A DNA stretch of 64,000 nucleotides from Fischerella muscicola SAG 1427-1 = PCC 73103. GTDB lineage: Bacteria > Cyanobacteriota > Cyanobacteriia > Cyanobacteriales > Nostocaceae. Each line of letters starts with the position of its first letter. Within the stretch, counting starts at the first letter, position 1. The notes beneath the pieces are model-generated. The model was not told the origin of the DNA and ran no database searches. It saw nothing but the letters and a program-made list of their open reading frames with translations. Both the position numbers and the translations under genes were made by a program. Location: assembly GCF_000317245.1 (NCBI RefSeq), contig NZ_AJLJ01000064.1:124001-188000 (forward strand), read 5' to 3'. Below are positions 37,896-46,701 of the stretch, piece by piece.

Positions 37896-38860
37896 CTTTC
37901 TTTCTCTTCATACCAGTTGCAGCCGCACATCCCACAAATTTCTGACATAGCTAATTCTGGAATTCCATTATCACTGTTTTTGAGAATGACCTTTACCGGG
38001 TCGTCCTGCATTTGATTAATCGCTTGCAAAATTGGCAATGTATCAAATTCTATTTCTATTGTCTCAAGCCAGTCTGTTAAAACGCGATCGCAAAATGCAT
38101 TAATTTTTGGCAGTTTGATCGGAATTTTGGGTTCCCAAGTCGGTTCTAGTTGTTCCACAAACAAGGTATCTTTTGTACCCACACAGCCTTCATAATCAAC
38201 CAAAAACATCAGTAACTGGAATTTGGGTGTTTGAGATATTACATCCCGTACTTTACTTGCCAATGGTAGCCAAAAATCGCAAAGTAACTCCTGTACATAG
38301 CTTTCTGGCATACAATCCACATCATGAAAAACCAGAATTACGTTTTGTGTTTGCCACCATTGATACACTCTTTCTGCTATTTCTGAAGTTGAGTTCTGTC
38401 TTCCCAAACCTACCCAGCCAGCCAATTCCCGCCATAAAGCACTAATATCTCTTCTACGGGCAATCCGATCAAGTTCAACTCGTATCACCTTGCCTGATGT
38501 GCCATAGTGAACATACTGTGTTACCAACCGATTCAGTAACCAACGTTGTCCATAATCTGGTGAACCGTGGATGAGAAAAGCTCCAATTGACAGTGATTTG
38601 ATAAATTTTTTAAAGAATATTATTTGTTCTCGATAGCCTAATTTCAATAAAGCACGGTGTAAATCTTGAATACACGCTACTGAATCGAGATTGTCAATCT
38701 GTAGCTCAATTTGCTTACGTTCTGCTTCTGCTGCCTCAATTTGCTTATCTAACTTGAAAAGAGTGGCAGCATCTGTCTCAATAATTCTTGCTGTTCGTAA
38801 ACATACTATCTTTTCGTCTAGCAAATCATACTGTTTTTCCAGTTCATCACGTTGGTTCAT
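37880..38860 (-). CDS. Inactive-STAND-like protein (vWA-MoxR operon)
   Basis: 326 residues. A coiled-coil N-terminus (about 1-60) leads to a P-loop-like fold. The usual GxxGxGKS loop reads HGSPDYGQRWLL, lacking the Lys/Ser that bind ATP; a Walker-B-like strand NVILVFHDVD follows. This fits the inactive STAND class predicted in bacterial conflict systems with vWA-MoxR pairs. The C-terminus (CGMCGCNW) has three close cysteines. First gene of the operon from ATG 38860. Function by inference only. Confidence 0.72.
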   Translation of the reverse strand: MNQRDELEKQYDLLDEKIVCLRTARIIETDAATLFKLDKQIEAAEAERKQIELQIDNLDSVACIQDLHRALLKLGYREQIIFFKKFIKSLSIGAFLIHGSPDYGQRWLLNRLVTQYVHYGTSGKVIRVELDRIARRRDISALWRELAGWVGLGRQNSTSEIAERVYQWWQTQNVILVFHDVDCMPESYVQELLCDFWLPLASKVRDVISQTPKFQLLMFLVDYEGCVGTKDTLFVEQLEPTWEPKIPIKLPKINAFCDRVLTDWLETIEIEFDTLPILQAINQMQDDPVKVILKNSDNGIPELAMSEICGMCGCNWYEEKERWLKL

Positions 38861-38977
38861 GTGTTTGTTGACACAAAGGCAATCGGTTAGTTCCTGGTTG
38901 TGGACGTTTATGCAATTTCTTGTTAGCTACAATAACAGGAAATCCCATTACGGATTTATACAAACATTTGAAATGAT

Positions 38978-39021
38978 AAAACCGCCTATGTGTTAGAAAA
39001 AACAACACAATAAGCGGTTTT
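38978..39021 (-). terminator. Rho-independent terminator after prfA
   Basis: Arms AAAACCGC / GCGGTTTT extended by weaker pairs around a poly-A/T loop, starting 34 bp beyond the prfA stop. The leftward strand ends the stem with GGCGGTTTT, a short U-run. It is near-symmetric and could also act on rightward transcripts. It likely ends the long ribosomal cluster before the vWA-MoxR operon. Confidence 0.7.
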
Positions 39022-39054
39022 CTACATATTATTTAGCAGCTTTAACAGCCTCTA

Positions 39055-40155
39055 TTAATTCATTGCCCCAGAAGCAGCAAGTTCAGCCAACCGTTCTTGC
39101 TGGTCTTGAGAGATACAAGACTGAATCAGTGATTCTATATCACCTTCTAGAACTGGGTTAAGAGAGAAGTTTTGACCAAGACGATGGTCAGTGACTCGGT
39201 TATCTTTATAATTGTAGGTGCGGATTTTTTCGGAACGTGACCCTGTACCTACTTGCGATCGCCGCATGGAAGTTACTGCTTCTTGTTGTTCGCGTAACTT
39301 CATTTCATACAGCTTGGCTCGCAAAATCTGCATAGCCCGTTCTTTGTTTTGTAACTGGCTGCGTTCTTCGGTACAGAAAATCCGAATTCCCGTTGGTTTG
39401 TGCATCAAGTCAACAGCAGTTTCTACTTTGTTGACGTTTTGTCCACCAGCACCACCAGATCGCGCTGTAGTCATTTCAATATCTTTAGGATCAATGTGGA
39501 TTTCCACATCATCAACTTCTGGCATGATCGCCACGGTGGCTGTAGAAGTATGAACTCTTCCTCCCGCCTCGGTGACTGGTACACGCTGAACGCGATGGAC
39601 TCCCGCTTCAAATTTTAATTTACTATAAACGCTGTCTCCCTGAATTTCCAGGATTGCTTCTTTGAAGCCACCCATCTCCGCTAGGGATTCACTGACTAGC
39701 TTGACTCGCCAACCCTGAGTGTCAGCGTAGCGAGAATACAAGCGTACTAAGTCACCTGCCCAGATACTAGCTTCTTCACCCCCAGTCCCTGCTCGAATTT
39801 CCAACATGATGTTTTTATCATCGTTGGGGTCACGGGGTAGCAATAATATTTTCAGGCGGTTTTCTAAGTATTCTATTTTCTCTTCTAATTCTTGAACTTC
39901 CAGGGCTGCCATTTCTTGCAGTTCGGCATCTCCCTGAGATTCTTTCAGTATTTGCCGCGCCCCAATTAGTTCCTCTTGGGCTGTTTTCCAAGTTTCATAA
40001 GTATTAACTACCTCTTCTAATCCTGAACGCGCCTTTGCTACTTTCTGATATTCATCAGGATTTTTGGCAGTATCGGGATCAGCAAGACGACGGGTTAATT
40101 CATTAAAAGTTTGTTCAACAGATCTAAGTTTCTCCAGTAAATATTGTTCAGCCAT
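39055..40155 (-). CDS. prfA: Peptide chain release factor 1
   Basis: 366 residues. RF1 ends translation at UAA and UAG. The GGQ catalytic motif is at 237-239 ([11 protein letters not shown]), and the PxT stop-codon tripeptide PVT at 193-195 identifies RF1 rather than RF2. ATG 40155. Last gene of the ribosomal cluster, 102 bp after rpmE. Confidence 0.97.
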   Translation of the reverse strand: MAEQYLLEKLRSVEQTFNELTRRLADPDTAKNPDEYQKVAKARSGLEEVVNTYETWKTAQEELIGARQILKESQGDAELQEMAALEVQELEEKIEYLENRLKILLLPRDPNDDKNIMLEIRAGTGGEEASIWAGDLVRLYSRYADTQGWRVKLVSESLAEMGGFKEAILEIQGDSVYSKLKFEAGVHRVQRVPVTEAGGRVHTSTATVAIMPEVDDVEIHIDPKDIEMTTARSGGAGGQNVNKVETAVDLMHKPTGIRIFCTEERSQLQNKERAMQILRAKLYEMKLREQQEAVTSMRRSQVGTGSRSEKIRTYNYKDNRVTDHRLGQNFSLNPVLEGDIESLIQSCISQDQQERLAELAASGAMN

Positions 40156-40257
40156 GATGAGTGCGATCGCTCCTTAAAATAACAAGTTGGCCTGAGCATT
40201 TATGACAAGCGACCCAGCAGATGCAGGGTCGTCATTACCAGCAACAGAGCCAAAGCG

Positions 40258-40500
40258 CTACTTTTTCTTTTTGCCACCCGAAGCTTGATCGCCGCCTCTC
40301 ATGCCATACTTCCGCATAAAGCGCTCAACACGACCTTCAGTGTCAATAATCTTTTGAGTGCCGGTGTAAAAGGGGTGATTTCCAGACCAAACATCTACGT
40401 GCAGTTCTGGCTTGGTGGAGCCGACGGTCATAACAACTTGACCGTTGCAGTAAACTTTAGCCTCTGGATACCACTCAGGATGAATACCAGATTTAGCCAT
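40258..40500 (-). CDS. rpmE: 50S ribosomal protein L31
   Basis: 80 residues. IHPEWYPEAKVYCNGQVV, HPFYTGTQKIIDTEGRVERF are L31 signatures. Only one cysteine of the zinc set is left, so this is the C-minus, zinc-independent form. The tail is Lys-rich. It lies between rpsI and prfA, the usual cyanobacterial order. Confidence 0.96.
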   Translation of the reverse strand: MAKSGIHPEWYPEAKVYCNGQVVMTVGSTKPELHVDVWSGNHPFYTGTQKIIDTEGRVERFMRKYGMRGGDQASGGKKKK

Positions 40501-40650
40501 TGTTCCTTATGTGATGAATATACTACAATTATAGCTTTTGTGTTTGATTAGAACTAGGGACAAGGGAGACAAGGGGGACAAGGAGGAAAAAGGAGCAAGG
40601 TGCAGGGAGAATAACCAATGCCCGATGCCCAATTCCTAATGCCCAATGCC

Positions 40651-41067
40651 CTATCTTTTTGAGTACTGGGGTGCTTTGCGAGCTTTGTGCAAACCGTATT
40701 TTTTCCGTTCTTTCGCACGGGGATCGCGGGTGAGATAGCCTTCAACCTTAAGAGGTGAGCGGTTATCGGGGTCGAGTTGGCATAAAGCACGAGCCACTCC
40801 CAGACGTATCGAATTGGCTTGTCCAGTCAAGCCACCGCCTTCGGCTTTCACCAAAATATCATATTCGTTTTCCAATCCGAGAGTTTCTAGAGGCGCTTTG
40901 ATGCCTCCGAGATAATTAGGATTGAATTGGAAATATAAATCTCCAGGTTTACCATTGACGGTCAATTGTCCAGTACCTGGAACTAGGCGTACTCGTGCGA
41001 CTGCGGATTTACGTCGGCCAGTACCCCAGTACATAGCGCGACCGCTAGTGTTTTCTGTTGCTTGCAT
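40651..41067 (-). CDS. rpsI: 30S ribosomal protein S9
   Basis: 138 residues. [19 protein letters not shown] and the C-terminal [17 protein letters not shown], which reaches the P-site tRNA, identify S9. Its ATG overlaps the rplM stop by one base (TAATG), so the two are translationally coupled. Confidence 0.97.
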   Translation of the reverse strand: MQATENTSGRAMYWGTGRRKSAVARVRLVPGTGQLTVNGKPGDLYFQFNPNYLGGIKAPLETLGLENEYDILVKAEGGGLTGQANSIRLGVARALCQLDPDNRSPLKVEGYLTRDPRAKERKKYGLHKARKAPQYSKR

Positions 41068-41522
41068 TAATCTTGTGCTCCTGGAATAGTATTAATTTTT
41101 AGCTCTTTGGGTTTTTGAGCATCATGGGGATGAGTTGGCCCAGCGTACACTTTTAACTTGGTGAACAACTGTCGTCCCAAGCTATTTTTCGGTAGCATTC
41201 CTTTGACAGCCTGTTCAACAATCCGCTCTGGTAAACGTCCTTGAAGTTTGGCAAAAGTTTCTGTCTTCATCCCGCCAGGACGACCGGAGTGACGACGGTA
41301 AAGTTTTTGGGTACGCTTTTTGCCAGTTACGGCTACTTTCTCGGCATTGACTACAATCACGAAGTCGCCTGTATCCATATGGGGCGTGAATTCGGGTTTG
41401 TTTTTGCCCCGCAGAACCATAGCGATTTCGCTAGCTAGGCGACCAAGACGTTTGTCGGTGGCGTCTACGACGTACCAATCACGCGTTATAGAATCAGTAG
41501 GAGGAAGATATGTTTTGTTCAT
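41067..41522 (-). CDS. rplM: 50S ribosomal protein L13
   Basis: 151 residues. [20 protein letters not shown]-like start ([19 protein letters not shown]), [13 protein letters not shown] and [19 protein letters not shown] identify L13. The spacer upstream to truA contains heptamer repeats and the MITE-like element at 41608-41776, whose hairpin would act as a terminator in this direction. rplM-rpsI may therefore use their own promoter. Confidence 0.97.
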   Translation of the reverse strand: MNKTYLPPTDSITRDWYVVDATDKRLGRLASEIAMVLRGKNKPEFTPHMDTGDFVIVVNAEKVAVTGKKRTQKLYRRHSGRPGGMKTETFAKLQGRLPERIVEQAVKGMLPKNSLGRQLFTKLKVYAGPTHPHDAQKPKELKINTIPGAQD

Positions 41523-41605
41523 TGTTAATTGTTAATTGTTGTTTGTTATTTGTCCTTTGTCCTTTGTCCTTTGTCCTTGTGTAATGACCAATGACCAATG
41601 ACTAT
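41523..41605. repeat. Inverted heptamer arrays in rplM-truA spacer
   Basis: TTTGTCC-type units (41548-41577) face ATGACCA-type units (41584-41602). The two sets are partly complementary, giving a stem in RNA. Same class as arrays in the other ribosomal spacers. Confidence 0.7.
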
Positions 41606-41607
41606 TT

Positions 41608-41776
41608 TACAGACGCGTAGACGCTCGTAACGAGGCGAATAAAAGAAAAAGAGGGGAGGCTTCTATTAGAGATCCAATTGGCCCACAGATTAATCAGGGG
41701 GCTTAAGCCTCCCCTCTTTTTCCCAAGCCAAATGCGGTAAGAGCGGCTTCAAGGTAAGAGTATAATCGCGTCTCTA
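41608..41776 (-). mobile_element. MITE-like element, copy 1
   Basis: 169 bp, bounded by TA on both sides with ends CAGACGCG and CGCGTCTC, imperfect terminal inverted repeats. An internal perfect 17-bp stem AAAAAGAGGGGAGGCTT (41646-41662) / AAGCCTCCCCTCTTTTT (41705-41721) has a 42-nt loop. On the leftward strand the stem ends in TTTTTCTTTT, like an intrinsic terminator. Nearly identical to 63296-63465 in opposite orientation (one A indel plus end differences). No coding capacity. Its right end abuts the truA stop codon. Confidence 0.85.
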
Positions 41777-42604
41777 CTAATGACTAATGACAAATAGAGG
41801 CTGAGTGTCAAACCAAACTTCTTTTAGAAAAGGAAAATCTGGATAACCGACTCGTAATAAGCATAAGCCATGGGCAGGTGCAGCATATTTCACTTCTTCC
41901 CGGCGTTCATTTTTCCAGAGGTCAGTGAATTCAGCAAGCGATCGCTCTCCATTACCTACCTGCACCAACATTCCTACTAATAGCCGCACCATGCCATACA
42001 AAAATCCATTTGCTTGGATTTCAATATGAATAAACGGCCCATTTCGATAACACTCTACTGCTTGCACTTCAACCCAAGAATGCTTACGTGCTGAGTTGCT
42101 GCGGTGAAACGCTGCTAAATGATGGTTTCCGAGTAGGGGTTTCAATGCAGCCTGAATTAAAAATTCATCCAGGGGTGCATGGTAGTAATGCCAACTGAAG
42201 TGCCTCACAAACAAGTTTGGCTGTTTTCCAGTGTATATGGTGTAGCGATAACGCCGATACGCTGCACTAAAGCGAGCGTGCCAAGTTTGGCTTACACTTG
42301 CCGAAGCTAAGATTAATATATCTTCGGGCAGGTAACTATTTAGCACCGTTGCCCACTTGTGAGCTGGTATTTTACCTGTCGCATCAAAATGAGCTACTTG
42401 AGCGGCGGCGTGAACCCCACTATCAGTACGTCCCGCACCGTGTAGTGTAACAGAATGACCTAGTAAATTCGCTAGGACTTTCTCTATTTCTTCCTGTACG
42501 CTACGGTGTTGTGGTTGCCTTTGCCAGCCATGAAAACGAGTGCCCAGGTATTGAATTACCAGGGCGACTCGCTGTTTTAGTGGAGGCTGGTGGCTTTCTA
42601 ACAT
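41777..42604 (-). CDS. truA: tRNA pseudouridine(38-40) synthase
   Basis: 275 residues. Catalytic aspartate D61 in GRTDSGVHA, with FHGWQRQPQHRSVQEE upstream and GFLYGMVRLLVG downstream. TruA makes pseudouridine at positions 38-40 of the tRNA anticodon arm. The final codons (LFVISH) are made of heptamer-repeat DNA and the stop touches the MITE-like element, so the C-terminus may be altered from the ancestral one. Position after rplQ is normal for cyanobacteria. Confidence 0.95.
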   Translation of the reverse strand: MLESHQPPLKQRVALVIQYLGTRFHGWQRQPQHRSVQEEIEKVLANLLGHSVTLHGAGRTDSGVHAAAQVAHFDATGKIPAHKWATVLNSYLPEDILILASASVSQTWHARFSAAYRRYRYTIYTGKQPNLFVRHFSWHYYHAPLDEFLIQAALKPLLGNHHLAAFHRSNSARKHSWVEVQAVECYRNGPFIHIEIQANGFLYGMVRLLVGMLVQVGNGERSLAEFTDLWKNERREEVKYAAPAHGLCLLRVGYPDFPFLKEVWFDTQPLFVISH

Positions 42605-42694
42605 AGGATTTTGTCATTTGTCATTCGTTGGTTGTTCTCATCAATCATCAACTACTAACTAATGACCAATAACCAATGACCAATGATCAATAAC

Positions 42695-43045
42695 TTAAAC
42701 TAGTTCAATAATTGCCATCTCAGCATTATCACCACGACGAGGTATGGTATGCAGGATGCGGGTATAGCCGCCCTGACGATTAGCGTAACGAGTGGGAGCT
42801 TGCTCAAACAGAGCATGAACTAGTTGTTTGTCGTAAATGTAGCCAAGGGCTTGACGGCGTGATGATAAGGAACCGTCTTTGGCTAAAGTGATCATTTTAT
42901 CGACTTCGGATCTCAGCACCTTAGCTCGTTGTAGAGTGGTGGTGATTCGACCATGACGAATTAACTCAGTTGTGAGTGCGCGTAACAGGGCGCGACGTTG
43001 ATCAGCTGGTTTACTGAGTTTTTTAACACGACAACGATGACGCAT
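42695..43045 (-). CDS. rplQ: 50S ribosomal protein L17
   Basis: 116 residues. [24 protein letters not shown] and the C-terminal [14 protein letters not shown] identify L17. It is between rpoA and truA, the standard cyanobacterial alpha-operon order, with heptamer-type spacers on both sides. Confidence 0.97.
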   Translation of the reverse strand: MRHRCRVKKLSKPADQRRALLRALTTELIRHGRITTTLQRAKVLRSEVDKMITLAKDGSLSSRRQALGYIYDKQLVHALFEQAPTRYANRQGGYTRILHTIPRRGDNAEMAIIELV

Positions 43046-43146
43046 AACTATGAACCATGTTAAAGATAGTACTTACTAAGAAAGTTGTTAGTTAGTCCAT
43101 AGCCTAGTCATGAATTAACTATTGACTATCAGCTATTGACCAATGA

Positions 43147-44094
43147 CTAACCGTGTTTAGAAGCCCTTTCAGTTGGTAGGGTAATGCCCAAACGTCGCTG
43201 TAGTGCTTCAACTACTTCTTCTGCTGACTTCTGACCAAAGTTTTTAATTTCTAATAGGTCTTCTTGGGTGTAATCCAACAAGTCCGCCACAGAGTTAACT
43301 TGAGCGCGCTTGAGACAGTTATAAGCTCTCACAGAAAGCTGTAACTCTTCAATCGGAATCTGAGCTGTAGGATCATCTGGGATATCAGAATCTGTATCTG
43401 TTTGCCTGATATCAATATCTTTTAAGGGATTGAATAACTCTACCAAGATTCCTGCTGCCGAGGAGAGGGCTTCTTGAGGGCTAAGACTGCCATTTGTCCA
43501 AACTTCTATCAGCAATCTGTCTCTTGGCAGTCCATTATCACCACGAGTTTCTTCAACGCTGTAGTTAACTTTTCTGACTGGCATAAACACGGAGTCGATT
43601 TGGAGAAAGTCTAGAGATGTGGCTTCCTCACGACCCCGTTCTACGGTGCGATAGCCTTTGCCTTTTTCAATCCGAAATTCCATTTCTAGCTTTCCCCCTT
43701 CTGCGAGGGTTGCTATGTACTGAGTCGGATCGATAACTTCCACTTCACTCGGTAAATCAAAGTGTGCGGATGTGACTGTAGCCGGTCCTGTAACGAGTAA
43801 ACGACCTATCTGGGGTTGAGCAGAATAACTTTTGAGGATTATTTCCTTCATTTTCATGAGGATTTCTAGTACATCCTCTCTCACACCCGGAACAGTGGCA
43901 AATTCGTGCGTTACTCCTGCAATGCGTACTGCTGTTACAGCCGTACCTTCTAAATTTGACAACAATACCCGTCTGAGGGCGTTGCCAACGGTAGTTCCTT
44001 GACCCCGCTCTAGAGGTTCTAGGATAAATTTACTATAGTGGCTCCGACTTTCTTCTGTACTGGACTCTATACATTCAATTTGAAACTGCGCCAC
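43147..44094 (-). CDS. rpoA: RNA polymerase subunit alpha
   Basis: 315 residues from GTG 44094 (MAQFQIECIES), with GGGAGG eight bases upstream; this matches the usual start. A longer reading to 44148 is unlikely. The N-terminal dimer domain has LEPLERGQGTTVGNALRRVLLSNLEG. The C-terminal domain has IEELQLSVRAYNCLKRAQVNSVADLL, which contacts UP elements and activators. Downstream of rpsK. Confidence 0.97.
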   Translation of the reverse strand: MAQFQIECIESSTEESRSHYSKFILEPLERGQGTTVGNALRRVLLSNLEGTAVTAVRIAGVTHEFATVPGVREDVLEILMKMKEIILKSYSAQPQIGRLLVTGPATVTSAHFDLPSEVEVIDPTQYIATLAEGGKLEMEFRIEKGKGYRTVERGREEATSLDFLQIDSVFMPVRKVNYSVEETRGDNGLPRDRLLIEVWTNGSLSPQEALSSAAGILVELFNPLKDIDIRQTDTDSDIPDDPTAQIPIEELQLSVRAYNCLKRAQVNSVADLLDYTQEDLLEIKNFGQKSAEEVVEALQRRLGITLPTERASKHG

Positions 44095-44493
44095 GGAGTA
44101 GCCTCCCTTGCTTTCAGGTCTTAGTAGTAGACAGATATCTGCCCACAAATTTGGATTTTTGCCTTGTGTTTGAAGTTAATTAAACAAAATACTTTGATGA
44201 GTCAGCATCAAGTTTGAGTATCTACAAACTTTACAGGCGCTACTATGTTTTAGGTTTTCCGAAGTTTTTTAGCCCCTCGTCATAACTAGGGCTTTTCGGA
44301 CTTCGGACGGCCACTATACGTGTGAGGAAAACAGGCAACCGAACCGATTTTAGATTTTGGATTTTAGATTTTGGATTGTCCCTAACCAAGCTTTTGAGTT
44401 AGTTCAAACAAGGGATTGATGCCAAAATATACTTGTGTCTTCAATCTAAAATTTTTTGGCAAGCTGCTTGCTTTACCACCCAGTAAGTCGTAT
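44095..44493. other. Spacer between rpsK and rpoA
   Basis: 399 bp. Holds GGATTTT-type heptamers (about 44347-44378), a GC-rich region near 44240-44320 with cgaagttttttagcccctcg/cttttcggacttcgga dyads, and an AT-rich part. No ORF is supported. It is long for an r-protein spacer and could carry an internal promoter for rpoA. Confidence 0.5.
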
Positions 44494-44889
44494 TTAGACT
44501 CGACGGCGTTTGGGAGGGCGGCAGCCATTGTGAGGAATTGGGGTAATATCCCGAATGAGCGTAATTTCGAGTCCTGCTCCTTGCAGTGCGCGGATTGCTG
44601 TTTCCCGACCTGCTCCTGGACCGCTCACCATAACCTCAATTTGGCGCATTCCCTGATCGATCGCTCGACGTGCTGCACTTTCAGCTGCGGTTTGAGCGGC
44701 AAAGGGAGTTCCCTTTTTTGCTCCTTTAAAACCGCTAGAACCAGCACTCGCCCAAGAGATTACATCTCCGTTTTGATCAGTAATGGTGACAATGCTATTG
44801 TTGAAAGTAGATTGGATGTAAGCAACACCATTTGGTACGTTGCGTTTTTGCTTTTTGCTCCCGGTTTTTTTGCTTGGTTGTCGCGCCAT
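44494..44889 (-). CDS. rpsK: 30S ribosomal protein S11
   Basis: 131 residues. [42 protein letters not shown] and [18 protein letters not shown] are S11 signatures. Follows rpsM by 54 bp. Confidence 0.97.
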   Translation of the reverse strand: MARQPSKKTGSKKQKRNVPNGVAYIQSTFNNSIVTITDQNGDVISWASAGSSGFKGAKKGTPFAAQTAAESAARRAIDQGMRQIEVMVSGPGAGRETAIRALQGAGLEITLIRDITPIPHNGCRPPKRRRV

Positions 44890-44943
44890 ATCGTTGTAAT
44901 TGGATGAATGTAAAACTTGCTAAGGGCAAGCGTTGTCAAAAAT

Positions 44944-45324
44944 TTATTTCCCTGGTGCTTTCTTCTTACCAGCGACTGTTTGTCGTCTCCCCCGACGGGT
45001 CCGGGCATTGGTACGAGTTCTCTGTCCTCTTACCGGTAAGCCCATGCGATGACGACGACCTCTGTATGTACCAATTTCAACTAGGCGCTTGATATTCAGT
45101 GCTTCCCAGCGCCTCAAGTCACCTTCGACTTGATAGTTTTGTTCTACTTCTCCCCGTAGGGCTGCTACGTCAGCATCACTGAGATCTTTTACACGGGTGT
45201 CTGGATTTACACCTGTAGCCTTTAAAATCTCCTGCGATCGCGATAGACCAATTCCATAAATATAAGTCAGACCGATTTCAACACGCTTGTCGCGTGGTAG
45301 GTCTACTCCGGCAATACGTGCCAC
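44944..45324 (-). CDS. rpsM: 30S ribosomal protein S13
   Basis: 126 residues. [33 protein letters not shown] and [18 protein letters not shown] identify S13. It contacts S19 at the head of the small subunit. Downstream of rpmJ. Confidence 0.97.
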   Translation of the reverse strand: MARIAGVDLPRDKRVEIGLTYIYGIGLSRSQEILKATGVNPDTRVKDLSDADVAALRGEVEQNYQVEGDLRRWEALNIKRLVEIGTYRGRRHRMGLPVRGQRTRTNARTRRGRRQTVAGKKKAPGK

Positions 45325-45431
45325 AACGATTGTCTCCCTAAATTTGCTTGCTAGTGATGTAAGTTAGTGTATTGACGATGATTTTGTCGTTTCACTTTAC
45401 CAAGTTTTAAGAGTCGTGCCTTAAATTGGCT

Positions 45432-45545
45432 CTAACCTTGGCGCTGCTTGTGCTTTGGATTTGAACAGATAACCATCACGCGACCCCGACGACGGATCAC
45501 GCTACACTTTTCACACATTTTTTTGACTGAAGCTCTAACTTTCAT
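45432..45545 (-). CDS. rpmJ: 50S ribosomal protein L36
   Basis: 37 residues, read by hand from ATG 45545 to TAG 45432. It begins [14 protein letters not shown] and ends NPKHKQRQG. The zinc set CEKC, CSNPKH (Cys/His) is intact. Lies between infA and rpsM, the expected place. Too short for many ORF filters. Confidence 0.96.
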   Translation of the reverse strand: MKVRASVKKMCEKCSVIRRRGRVMVICSNPKHKQRQG

Positions 45546-45659
45546 GCTCTGCTAATTGACTCCAAATGTTAAATTATAGCATTTTCAGATAAATGTTCAG
45601 TTAAATGTCGCTTAGAAAAGCAATTCATTTGAACATGTGGTATATTAACCCACATATAT

Positions 45660-45884
45660 CTATTTCTTCCGCAATCGATAAGTAATTCTACCCTTTGTCA
45701 AGTCGTAGGGAGTTAGCTCTACCTTGACGCGATCGCCAGGTAAAATTTTGATATAGTTACGGCGAATCTTGCCAGAGATATGAGCTAAGACGTTGAAGCC
45801 ATTGTCTAAATCAACGCGAAACATGGCGTTCGGCAATGACTCTGTAACTGTACCTTCCATTTCAATCAAATCTTGCTTAGACAA
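45660..45884 (-). CDS. infA: Translation initiation factor IF-1
   Basis: 74 residues. [37 protein letters not shown] and [18 protein letters not shown] are IF-1 OB-fold motifs. Follows adk across a 262-bp spacer containing low-complexity acaaggg/ccttgtc sequences. Confidence 0.97.
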
Positions 45885-46146
45885 TTTATTTTTCCCTCAA
45901 TTCGACAGTTCTTTATTCATTTACAGATATTTCTAGTCTGGAAATGAACATATTTTTAGAAAAATATCAACAGTTTCTTAATATATCTTATCTAAGATTT
46001 ACATGTATCTGCTTGGGTATTGGGTATAGGGGGACAAGGGAGACACACCGGACACGGTAAATATTGTTGATAGATTCTCCCTTGTCTCCTACTCTCCCTT
46101 GTCACCCTTATGTGTTCCCAATGCCCAATAAACTTTTTTTGTTAAT

Positions 46147-46701
46147 TCACGATGCTATGGCATTTTTGAGATCGGCAGTGACTTCTTCTAGGGGCTGATT
46201 GCCGTTAACTGTAATCAGTTGGTGGCGATCGCCATAGTAGTCAATCAAGGGAGCAGTTTCAGAGCGGTAGACTTCTAAGCGACGGCGGATTACTTCTTCG
46301 GTGTCATCAGCACGTCCTCGTTGTAAGAGCCGATCAACCACAATATCATCTGGCACATCTAGGTTGACTACTTTTTCCCCTTGTTGTTCTAGTTTTTGCA
46401 GTAATTCTCCTAGAAAAGCTGCTTGCTTCACAGTTCGAGGAAAGCCGTCCAAAATCCAACCTGACTTGGTATCCGGTTTACAGAGGCGTTCTTCCACCAT
46501 TTCCTCTACAAGCTGATCGGGAACTAGCTCACCCCTATCCATATAATTTTGCGCTTTTACACCCAAAGGAGTTTGGTCTTTCAATGCTTGTCGCAAAATA
46601 TCACCCGTGGAAATATGGGGGATATCACAGTGATGAGCCAATGTTTTAGCTTGAGTTCCTTTACCAGCACCCGGTGGTCCCAAGAAGATTAATCGCGTCA
46701 C
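46147..46701 (-). CDS. adk: Adenylate kinase (short form)
   Basis: 184 residues. Walker A GPPGAGKGTQA, LDGFPRT, RGRADDTEEVIRRRLEVY. The LID zinc region is missing, so this is the short form typical of cyanobacteria. Start GTG 46701 overlaps the secY stop (TAGTG), so translation is coupled. Confidence 0.96.
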   Translation of the reverse strand: MTRLIFLGPPGAGKGTQAKTLAHHCDIPHISTGDILRQALKDQTPLGVKAQNYMDRGELVPDQLVEEMVEERLCKPDTKSGWILDGFPRTVKQAAFLGELLQKLEQQGEKVVNLDVPDDIVVDRLLQRGRADDTEEVIRRRLEVYRSETAPLIDYYGDRHQLITVNGNQPLEEVTADLKNAIAS

